Assembly: GCF_022179345.1 (NCBI RefSeq)
Contig: NZ_BPQR01000013.1
Location: 1-64,000, forward strand
DNA from: Methylobacterium jeotgali
GTDB taxonomy: Bacteria > Pseudomonadota > Alphaproteobacteria > Rhizobiales > Beijerinckiaceae
Direction of reading: 5' to 3'
Length of the DNA: 64,000 nt
Position 1 is the first letter of the stretch, and each line of letters begins with the position of its first letter. Shown in pieces: positions 8,881 to 16,700 of this stretch. The notes under the pieces were generated by a model. The model was not told the DNA's origin. It searched no databases and was given only the letters and a program-made list of their open reading frames with translations. The position numbers were made by a program, and so were the translations under genes.

Positions 8881-8956
8881 TGGTGCCCAGGGGCGGAATC
8901 GAACCACCGACACTGCGATTTTCAGTCGCATGCTCTACCAACTGAGCTACCTGGGC
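8881..8956 (-). tRNA. tRNA-Phe (GAA)
   Basis: The minus strand folds as a full cloverleaf of 76 bases: acceptor stem GCCCAGG paired with CCTGGGC, a D-arm with AGCTCAGTTGGTAGAGC, an anticodon loop CTGAAAA with anticodon GAA, and a T-loop GGTTCGATTCC. The CCA end is encoded at 8881-8883. Its 3' end faces the accessory region with the IS remnants and glycosyltransferases, making it a candidate integration site. A matching promoter lies at 8994-9022. Confidence 0.97.
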
Positions 8957-8993
8957 GACCGACGGTCCGCGGGGCGGCCCGGCCGGTTGCGGG

Positions 8994-9022
8994 GGTATAG
9001 AGACGGCTTGGCGGGCTGTCCA
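8994..9022 (-). promoter_or_regulatory. Probable sigma-70 promoter of tRNA-Phe
   Basis: On the minus strand TGGACA (9017-9022) and TATACC (8994-8999) are separated by exactly 17 bases, about 38 bases before the first base of the mature tRNA. Spacing and sequence fit a housekeeping promoter. Transcription would start near 8987. Confidence 0.6.
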
Positions 9023-9028
9023 GCCTCG

Positions 9029-9238
9029 TCAGCGCCGGTTTGGGGAAGAATCGGCGGGTTCCTGCGGGGACGGTTCGCTGTCGCCGTCGAGCTCCTCGCC
9101 GGGGATCGCGTAGCGTTCGTTGAGCCAGCGGCCGAGATCGACGTCTGCGCAGCGCGTCGAGCAGAAGGGCGCGACTTCGGCTAAGGTCGGACGCCCGCAG
9201 ATGGGACAGCCCGGCTTGGAAGTGCGCGCGCCGGTCAT
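9029..9238 (-). CDS. yacG: DNA gyrase inhibitor YacG (zinc-binding)
   Basis: A 69-residue zinc-ribbon protein of the YacG family, known in E. coli to bind GyrB and inhibit gyrase. The four zinc cysteines are in CPICGRP and FCSTRC, followed by the family signature [19 protein letters not shown]. The acidic, proline-rich tail is variable in the family. The ATG at 9238 overlaps the maf stop codon (ATGA), so the two genes are translationally coupled; maf-yacG adjacency is common in alphaproteobacteria. A longer open frame upstream of this ATG is only the shadow of maf. Confidence 0.92.
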   Translation of the reverse strand: MTGARTSKPGCPICGRPTLAEVAPFCSTRCADVDLGRWLNERYAIPGEELDGDSEPSPQEPADSSPNRR

Positions 9239-9900
9239 GCGAGCCCGCCCCAGGTTTCGCGCACGGGAAAGCCGGCGCCGTCGAGGAGCGTCATGGCCTC
9301 GTAGAGCGGCAGGCCGACCACCGCCGAGTAGGAGCCGACGAGCTTCACCACGAAGGCGCCGGCAAGGCCCTGGATGGCGTATCCGCCGGCCTTGCCCTCC
9401 CACTCCCGCGAGGCGAGGTAGCCCTGCAGCTCGCGGCCCGAGAGCCGCTTGAAGCGCACCCGCGCCTCGACGACCCGCTCGCGGCGCTCGTCGCGGGGCG
9501 AGAGCACGCAGACCGCCGTGTAGACGCGGTGCTGGCGCCCGGAGAGAAGGCGCAGGCAATCGGCGGCCTCGTCGGGCGTCGCGGCCTTGGGAAGCACCCG
9601 GCGGCCGACCGCCACCACCGTATCGGCGGCGAGAAGCCAGCTGTCCCTCAGATCGTCGCGGCCACGGGCCGCCTCAGCCGAGGCGGCGAGCTTCTCGCGG
9701 GCGAGGCGCCGGGCGAGCTCGCGGGGGGACTCGCCCTTGCGGGGCGTCTCGTCGAGATCGGCGGGGAGCAAGGCGCGGGGCTCGATGCCGATCTGCTGCA
9801 GCAGAGCCAGCCGGCGCGGAGAGGCGGAGGCCAGGACGAGTCCCGGTCGCGGCCGGACCGAAGTCTCGTCGAGCGGGCGCGGGGCCGTTGTGGTGTCCAT
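9235..9900 (-). CDS. maf: Maf-type nucleoside triphosphate pyrophosphatase
   Basis: House-cleaning pyrophosphatase that hydrolyses noncanonical or modified NTPs to NMP and pyrophosphate. The Maf signature [19 protein letters not shown] lies near the N-terminus, with [12 protein letters not shown] after it. Further family motifs are [42 protein letters not shown] and [14 protein letters not shown] chose ATG at 9900 with GGGAA eight bases upstream; a GTG at 9948 would add 16 residues without family support. Downstream yacG overlaps by 4 bases. Whether it prefers dTTP/UTP or m7GTP is not decided here. Confidence 0.93.
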   Translation of the reverse strand: MDTTTAPRPLDETSVRPRPGLVLASASPRRLALLQQIGIEPRALLPADLDETPRKGESPRELARRLAREKLAASAEAARGRDDLRDSWLLAADTVVAVGRRVLPKAATPDEAADCLRLLSGRQHRVYTAVCVLSPRDERRERVVEARVRFKRLSGRELQGYLASREWEGKAGGYAIQGLAGAFVVKLVGSYSAVVGLPLYEAMTLLDGAGFPVRETWGGLA

Positions 9901-9991
9901 CTCTGTTCCCGACGCAGCGCCCCGAGGCAGCGCGGCGCCGGGGAGCACTACGCGAAAGCCCTCCCGATGGAAACGCGCCGCAGCGCGGCCG

Positions 9992-10019
9992 TGGACAAGC
10001 TCGGCGTCTCTGCTATGGT
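9992..10019 (+). promoter_or_regulatory. Probable promoter of tRNA-Gly
   Basis: TGGACA at 9992-9997 and TATGGT at 10014-10019 are separated by 16 bases and end 26 bases before the mature tRNA-Gly. The -35 hexamer is identical to the one in front of tRNA-Phe, which supports both calls. Confidence 0.5.
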
Positions 10020-10045
10020 CCGCCGCCTGTCGTCGATGGCGGCAC

Positions 10046-10120
10046 GCGGGCGTAGTTCAGTGGTAGAACGTCAGCTTCCCAAGCTGAATGTCGTCGGTTC
10101 GATCCCGATCGCCCGCTCCA
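10046..10120 (+). tRNA. tRNA-Gly (CCC)
   Basis: Full cloverleaf of 75 bases: acceptor stem GCGGGCG paired with CGCCCGC, D-arm with TAGTTCAGTGGTAGAAC, anticodon stem TCAGC/GCTGA around the loop TTCCCAA with anticodon CCC, T-loop GGTTCGATCCC, and an encoded CCA at 10118-10120. It lies between the divergent maf gene and the convergent end of the secreted-protein gene. Confidence 0.96.
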
Positions 10121-10174
10121 CGCTTCCGGCACTCCCTGCAGAACGATCGGTCCGGCTTCCGCCCGAGCGGCACG

Positions 10175-11461
10175 TCAGCGGGCGGTGCGGTACTGCTTGA
10201 GGTAGTTGCTGCCCTCGATCACCAGGAGCTTGTCGGAGCCGGCCTCCGGCGCGAACAGGCTCAGGCGCTCCGTGGTGCCATCGTCGCCGGTCAGGGTCAG
10301 CGTCCGCCCCTCGATCGCGTAGTGCCCGGCCTCCGCGGGCCGGCTGCGGCCGCCGGCGACGCTGGCGGATTCGGTGGTCGAGGAGAACCCGGTGAAGCCG
10401 CTGCGGCGGAAGCGGCCGTCGCGTCCGAGCGTGAGCATGCGTTCCACGGCGACGCTGCCGGAGGTGAAGGCGCCGCTGCCGCTCGAGGCGAAGAAGTGGC
10501 GCCAAGTCCCCTCGAAGGTGGTCCCGCGCGCCAGGGGCGCGATGGCCCGGTAGCGCCCCTTGTCGATCACGAGGTCGCCGCTCTCGCGGGTGAAGCTCTC
10601 CTCGCGCCGGGTCAGCATGCCGAAGCGGTTGTCGGCTTCCAGCAACTCGATGCGGTCGGGCCCGCGCAGGAAGCCGCCGCCGAGAAGCCGATAGGTGCCG
10701 CACTCGGTCGGAGCAGTCCGGCAATGCTCGGCGATTCCGAGGCCGTGCTTCGGGATGCGACGGCTGAACAGGCCGGAGGGATCGAACAGCATCACGTCGT
10801 TGTCGGCGTAGAAATCCATGCCGCCGAAGGCGTTGGGACGCAGGCCTGTGCTCAGATGCGTGTACGCGCCCTCGAATCCCTTGCCGTCGCCCTTCAGCTC
10901 GAAGGCCCTGTCCCCGGCTTGGGGGCGCAGGGAGCGCACCAGCGCCTCGAACTCGGCTTCCGCCGCCTTCTCGTCGTCGCGGGAGAGGCCGAGTGAGACG
11001 AACCTCAGGAAATGATGCCCTGCAGGGCTCGCGATGCCGACCGAGACCGAGTCGACGCTGATGTCGTTCATCCGCCCGCAGCAGCGGCGATCGAAGACGA
11101 AGGCGTGGCCGTTCACGGTGAGGCCGCCGCCCTTGGTGATCGGGCGCTTGTCGGCGAGCGGCTTGAAGGTCGCGACGAAGCGCGCGAACGCCTCGGGCAG
11201 GGCCGCCGGCTTACCGGGCACGGGCTTCAGGATCTGGATCAACGCCGCGCCACCGCCTCGACGGCCCTCGCGCAGCCAGGTCCGGTTGAGAAGCACGCCG
11301 TCGCTCGCGTCCTTCCGCGCCCAGCCCTCGCTTGCGCCCGGCAGGCTCACGGTCATGCCGAAGATCTGCGTCTCCTCCGCAGCCCGCGCCGGGGAGAGGC
11401 CGAGCATCGCAACGGCGAGCCCTCCTGCGAGGGTACCGAGACGTAAGGTCCGACGGATCAC
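10175..11461 (-). CDS. Secreted protein of unknown function, last gene of the FecR/cyclase operon
   Basis: I do not recognise the family. From a GTG at 11461, preceded by GGGAGAG, the protein has a clear signal peptide (two arginines, a hydrophobic core, then SPARA-AEE) and about 400 residues of mixed sequence with no membrane helices afterwards. The first part (FGMTVSLPGASEGW, then a FDRRCCGR segment) resembles periplasmic stress or lipid-binding modules only loosely. The C-terminal half contains repeated beta-like strands such as GTTFEGTWRHFFASSGSGAF and LTLTGDDGTTERLSLF. A GTG at 11485 would add eight residues. It follows the CHASE2 cyclase by about 40 bases and is probably cotranscribed. 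Confidence 0.75.
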   Translation of the reverse strand: MIRRTLRLGTLAGGLAVAMLGLSPARAAEETQIFGMTVSLPGASEGWARKDASDGVLLNRTWLREGRRGGGAALIQILKPVPGKPAALPEAFARFVATFKPLADKRPITKGGGLTVNGHAFVFDRRCCGRMNDISVDSVSVGIASPAGHHFLRFVSLGLSRDDEKAAEAEFEALVRSLRPQAGDRAFELKGDGKGFEGAYTHLSTGLRPNAFGGMDFYADNDVMLFDPSGLFSRRIPKHGLGIAEHCRTAPTECGTYRLLGGGFLRGPDRIELLEADNRFGMLTRREESFTRESGDLVIDKGRYRAIAPLARGTTFEGTWRHFFASSGSGAFTSGSVAVERMLTLGRDGRFRRSGFTGFSSTTESASVAGGRSRPAEAGHYAIEGRTLTLTGDDGTTERLSLFAPEAGSDKLLVIEGSNYLKQYRTAR

Positions 11462-11504
11462 CGGCTCTCCCACTCTCGGGACCACGGCGGAGACCGCCCG
11501 GCCG

Positions 11505-13733
11505 CTACTTCGATTGCGCGACGTAGACGCCGTCCCAATCCGCGGGGGGCGGCTCGGCCTCGAAGGAGGCGATGCGCTCGGCGTAGAGATCGTAGAGGCC
11601 GGAGAGCGATGCGGCGAGGCCGTTGCCCCGGCAGGCGTCGATCAGGCGGCGCGCGCTGTCCCAATCCCGGTCGCGATAGGCGGCGAGCATGGCGGCGTGG
11701 TCCCGCGCTAGCGCCGCGAAATCCGCCGAGGCGCGGATCGCCATGTCCCCGATCAGCGTCGAGATCGTCTCGGCCTCGGCCTTGCCCTTCACGCGGATGC
11801 GGTCGATCTCGAGGATCGCGAAGCGCCCCGCGACCACGCCGGCCGTCGCCGCGCCGAGGATCGTCTTCACGCCGTAGGTCTTCGACTGTCCTTCGAGCCG
11901 TGAGGCGAGGTTCACGGTGTCGCCGAGGACCGAGTAGTCGAAGCGCAGGTCCGAGCCCATGTTGCCGACGACGCAGCGGCCGGTGTTGATGCCGATGCCG
12001 ATATCGATGGGCAGCACCGGGTGGCCGCCGGACTCGGCCTCCGTCTTGCGCAGGGCGTTGAGCGCGTTCATCCGCGCGATCATCTCGAGGGCCGCCGCGC
12101 AGGCGTTCGCCTCCTGCTCGGGATCGTCGAGGGGGGCGTTCCAGAACGCCATGATGGCGTCGCCCATGTACTTGTCGATGGTGCCGCGCCGGTCGATGAT
12201 CGCGTTGGTGAGCGGCGTCAGGAAGCGGTTCATCAGGGCGGTGAGGCCCGCGGGGTCGGTCTTGTAGAACTCCGAGATGGTCGTGAAGCCGCGCACGTCG
12301 CTGAACATGATCGTCATGCGCCGCTCCTCGCCGCCGAGCTTCAGGCGCTCGGGATGGGCGGCGAGCTGCTCGACAAGGGCCGGCGACAGGTACTGCCCGA
12401 AGGCCGAGCGGATGCGCTGCCGGCCGAGCTGCTCACGGGTGTAGTTCGTGAAGACGAGCGTCGCGTAGACGCTGAAGGTCGCGAGCAGCGGGAAGGTCGG
12501 GTCGATCAGGATGCCGAGCCGCGTGAAGCGGAACCAGGCGGTCGCGACGATCACCGCGGCGACGAGGGCGCCGAGGAGCAGCAGCCAGGCCGCGGCCAGC
12601 ACCGGCGCGAACAGCACGACGAACAGACCGACACCGACGGTGAGCAGCAGCTCCACCACGATCGAGTAGCTCGGGTAGGCGAGCGTCGCTTTCGTCAGCA
12701 CGCTCTCCAAGACCTGCGCGTGCACCTCGACGCCGGGAATGGTGCGGTCGATGGGCGTGGTCTTGTTGTCGAGAAGGCCGATCGCCGAGGTTCCGATCAG
12801 CACGATGCGCTGGCGGACGCGGTCCGGGTCGAGGCTGCCGTCGAGAACGCTCTTGGCCGACACGAAGCGGGCCGCGTCGTGATGGTTGAAATGCAGCCAC
12901 ACCGAGGCGGAGGCATCGGTCGGCACCTCGAATCCGGGAAGCGCCACGCCGGAGACCCCGGCCGCGTCGCTGCGCACCAGCACCGAATCGCCGCCGGTGA
13001 TCACCCGCAGGACCTCGAGGCTCAGTGCCGGGACCATGTGCCCCTCGGCGACCATCACGAGGGGCACCCGCCGCACGATGCCGTCCCGCTCGGGCACGAT
13101 CGTGAACAGGCCGCGACCGGCGGCGGCGGTTTCCACCTCCGGGACGTTGCGCAGCAGGCCGGGGAACCGGGCGAGGAACCCGGACGGGTCGGGGCCGAGC
13201 ACCGCGAAGCCGGTCTGCGGCATGCCGGCAACGGGCGCGACGGCCTGCTCCAGGGCCGTCTGCCCGACGACGACCCGCGAGGCGGCGATGGCCTTGGCGA
13301 GCGCCGCGTCGTTGCCCGGCAGCGCCGCGAGCCGCTCGCGCGTGGCCGAATCGAGGCCGTCGAGGGTGCCGGCGACGAGCGCCGGGGACAGCCGGTCCGG
13401 CTCGGGGAAGACCGCATCGAAGGCGATGACGGCCGCGCCGGCTTCCGTGAGACGGCGCACGAGTTCGGCGACGCGGGTCCGCGCCCAGGGCCACTGACCG
13501 AGCGCGCGGATGCTCTCCTCGTCGATGTCCACGATGACCACCGGCCGCATCGTCACCGGGCGCGGCTGCAGGGTCTGGAAGGCGTCGAAGGTGCGCAGGC
13601 GCAGGGCCTCGACCGGCGCCGGATCCCACAGGCGGATCGGCACCCAGGCGAGCAGCAGGGCCAGCGCCAGCCAGCGATCGAGGCCGACCCGAAAGCGGCG
13701 CGGCCGTTCCGTTCGCGTCAGGGGCGGGACCAT
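11505..13733 (-). CDS. CHASE2-domain class III adenylate cyclase, membrane-bound
   Basis: A 742-residue receptor-type cyclase that makes cAMP from ATP. Residues 20-36 form a first membrane helix. Residues 60-350 are a periplasmic CHASE2 sensor with its VVIVDIDEESIRALGQWPW start and an IVLIGTSAIGL strand. Helices lie at about 357-400 and 408-430. The catalytic domain spans about 470-660: metal-binding aspartates D479 (MFSDVRGF) and D525 (YMGDAIMAF), K521 and D605-T606 (LGDTVNLASR) for adenine recognition, and R612. All key residues are present, so it should be active as a dimer. The gene starts 19 bases after the FecR/RTX exoprotein gene; both are probably one signalling unit. Confidence 0.93.
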   Translation of the reverse strand: MVPPLTRTERPRRFRVGLDRWLALALLLAWVPIRLWDPAPVEALRLRTFDAFQTLQPRPVTMRPVVIVDIDEESIRALGQWPWARTRVAELVRRLTEAGAAVIAFDAVFPEPDRLSPALVAGTLDGLDSATRERLAALPGNDAALAKAIAASRVVVGQTALEQAVAPVAGMPQTGFAVLGPDPSGFLARFPGLLRNVPEVETAAAGRGLFTIVPERDGIVRRVPLVMVAEGHMVPALSLEVLRVITGGDSVLVRSDAAGVSGVALPGFEVPTDASASVWLHFNHHDAARFVSAKSVLDGSLDPDRVRQRIVLIGTSAIGLLDNKTTPIDRTIPGVEVHAQVLESVLTKATLAYPSYSIVVELLLTVGVGLFVVLFAPVLAAAWLLLLGALVAAVIVATAWFRFTRLGILIDPTFPLLATFSVYATLVFTNYTREQLGRQRIRSAFGQYLSPALVEQLAAHPERLKLGGEERRMTIMFSDVRGFTTISEFYKTDPAGLTALMNRFLTPLTNAIIDRRGTIDKYMGDAIMAFWNAPLDDPEQEANACAAALEMIARMNALNALRKTEAESGGHPVLPIDIGIGINTGRCVVGNMGSDLRFDYSVLGDTVNLASRLEGQSKTYGVKTILGAATAGVVAGRFAILEIDRIRVKGKAEAETISTLIGDMAIRASADFAALARDHAAMLAAYRDRDWDSARRLIDACRGNGLAASLSGLYDLYAERIASFEAEPPPADWDGVYVAQSK

Positions 13734-13752
13734 GCGGCTCGGGCGCGCCGCG

Positions 13753-16700
13753 TCAGACGATGTGGATGTCGCGGGCGTGGAGGTCCGCCAGCAGCACGTT
13801 GCGCAGGGTCAGCACGGTGTGGACGCTGTCGACCGTGTAGTCGAAGACCACGTCGGCGCCGGTCTGGCGCGCACCCGCCAGGGCCGCCTCGACGGTCGCG
13901 TAGATCGTGTGGTCGAACTGGAGGTGGTCGGCGCCCGGCGTGAAGTCGGTGATCTGAGGCCGGTCGGTCCGGATCGCGCGGGTCGGGATGACGGTGCCGT
14001 TCGGCCCGCTCGGCATGAAGACGAAGGTGTCGTTGCCGGAGCCGCCGGTCAGCACGTCGTCCCCGCCGAGGCCGATGATGATGTCGTCTCCGCCGAGGCC
14101 GTCGATGACGTCGTTTCCGTCGCTGCCGATGATGAGGTCGTTGGCGCCGGAGCGCGTGTTGAGCGTCGTGTAGAAGGTCCGCGTCGCGGTCTCGCCGGGC
14201 GCCAGGGTGCCGAAGTCGATGTTGAGCGCGATGCCGATATCGGCGTGCGCGCCGTTCGGGTCGGACGGCGCGTCATAGACGCCCCGCGCGTAGGCGTTGT
14301 GGTTGGTGAACGCGTCGCTCGAGGCGCGGGCGCCCGGATCGAAGGCGACGAGGTTCACGGAGACGCCCGAGCCCGTGCCCAGCGCCTGGACGATCGCGCC
14401 GCCCCCGCCGGCCGCGGTGGGATTGGCGAGCACGTCGTTGTTCGTGGAATAGTCGCCGTGGAAGAGCGCGTCCTGGTCCGGGTCGAAGCTGCGCATGAAG
14501 CGCACGTTCTGCATCGCCGCGCCGCTGGTGTTGGTGAAGGTGACGGTCGTGGAGAAGTAGCTGGCGTTCGGGTCGAGATCGATGACCTGCTTCATGTGCA
14601 GACCGTCGCTCGAGGTGCCGACCGTGGTCGCCTGGAGGCGGGATCCGCTGGAGGTGTCCGTCGTGACCGCGCTGAAGCCGATGGCGCCGGTCCGCTCCGA
14701 GTTCGCGAAGCTGCGCCCGTCATGGGCGATGACGATGGCGTCCTCCGGCGTGCCCGGCAGCGTCACGTCGTTGGAGGTCGGCATGGCGCCGGTGTTCCAG
14801 CCGTCCGTGTCGACGACGAAGGAGATGCCGGTCGAGCCCTGCGGGTGGAAGTTGCCCGGCGCCGCGGAGGCCGAGCCCAGCGAGCCGCTCTTCGAGACGC
14901 CGATCTCCATGTAGGCGCCCTGGAGGAACACGTCGTCGCCGACCGTCTGATGGTCGGCCATGCCGACGATGATGTCGACGGTCGCCCGCGAGGTGGCTCC
15001 CGAGGGATCGGCGACCTCGTAGACGAAGCTGTCGACGCCGAAGTAGCCGGTAGCGGGACGGTAGGTGATCGTCCCATCGGCGTTGACGTGCAGGGTGCCG
15101 TGCCCGGCGGCGCCGACCACGCTGACGGTCAGGGCGTCGCCGTCTACGTCGGTGTCGTTGGCGAGGACGGCGATCCGAACCTCGTCGCCGGCATTGACGA
15201 AGGCGTTGTCGTCCTGCGCGCGGGGCGCGTCGTTGACAGGGGTCACCGTGAAGGAGGCCGTCTGCGCGACGCTGCCGCCGTGGCCATCGCCGATCGTATA
15301 GCCCAGCACCACCGGGCCGTTCGCGTCGGCGGCCGGCGTGTAGCGGTAGAGGCCATTGCCGAGATCGGCGAGCGTCCCGCCCCCGCTCGCAACGTGCAGG
15401 CCGAGCACCGAGAGCGTGTCGCCGTCGACATCCCTGGCGCCCGCCAGAAGCTCCGCCGCCGAGATGATCCGCGACGTGTCCTCGGCGCTGTCGGCCAGGG
15501 TGATCGAGCCGGAGACGGTCGGCGCGTCGTTCACGGGCGTCACCGTGAAGGAGGCAGTCTGCGCGACGCTGCCGCCGTGGCCATCGCCGATCGTGTAGCC
15601 CAGCACCACCGGGCCGTTCGCGTCGGCGGCCGGCGTGTAGCGGTAGGTCCCGTTGCCGAGATCGGTGAGCGTACCGCCCCCGCTCGTTACGTGCAGGCCG
15701 AGCACCGAGAGCGTGTCGCCGTCGACGTCCCTGGCGCCTGCCAGAAGCTCCGCCGCCGAGATGATCCGCGACGTGTCCTCGGCGCTGTCGGCCAGGGTGA
15801 CCGAGCCGGAGACGGTCGGCGCGTCGTTCACGGGCGTCACCGTGAAGGAGGCCGTCTGCGCGACGCTGCCGCCATGGCCGTCGCCGATCGTGTAGCCCAG
15901 CACCACCGGACCGTTCGCGTCGGCGGCCGGCGTGTAGCGGTAGAGGCCATTGCCGAGATCGGCGAGCGTCCCGCCCCCGCTCGCAACGTGCAGGCCGAGC
16001 ACCGAGAGCGTGTCGCCGTCGACGTCCCTGGCACCCGCCAGAAGCTCCGCCGCCGAGATGATCCGCGACGTGTCCTCGGCGCTATCGGCCAGGGTGACCG
16101 CTCCCGAAACGGTCGGCGCGTCGTTCACGGGCGTCACCGTCACGCTGCGGATCACGGCGGCGCTCTCGAGCCCCGCATCGTCGATGACGGTGAAAGCGAT
16201 GACGCGCGTCTCCGCCGAGGGCGCCTGGCTGTCGTTGTGATACGTCACCGAGGCGAGCGCGGCGCTGTAGGCCGCCAGCGTCGCCAGGCCCGCGAGCGTG
16301 AGCGTGCCCGTCGCCTGGTCGTACTGGGCGGTGAGGCCGCTGCCGGCGGCGAGGGTGACGGCGAGCGTATCCTCCCCGGCATGGAAGCCGGCGGCGACGC
16401 GGATCGTGGCGCCGCGCAGCATCGGGCTGTCGACATCCGCGACCGCAACGTCGGCGGCGACCGCGAGCGGCGCGGCGTCCTCGACGTAGCCGAGCGTCCG
16501 ATCCGGCAGGGTCAGGACGGGCGCATCGTTGACGGGCGTGACGGCGAAGGAGGCGATCTGTGCGACCGTGCCGCCGAAGCCGTCCGTGATCGTGTAGCCG
16601 AGCACCACCGGCCCGTTCGCGTCGGCGGCCGGGGTGTAGCGATAGGTCCCGTTGCCGAGATCGGTGAGCGTGCCGCCCCCGCTCGTCACGTGCAGCCCGG

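Noticed and set aside
12021-13943. Plus-strand 640-codon frame over the cyclase gene
   Set aside because: It is antisense to the complete CHASE2 cyclase and is His/Arg/Gly-rich without a recognised family.
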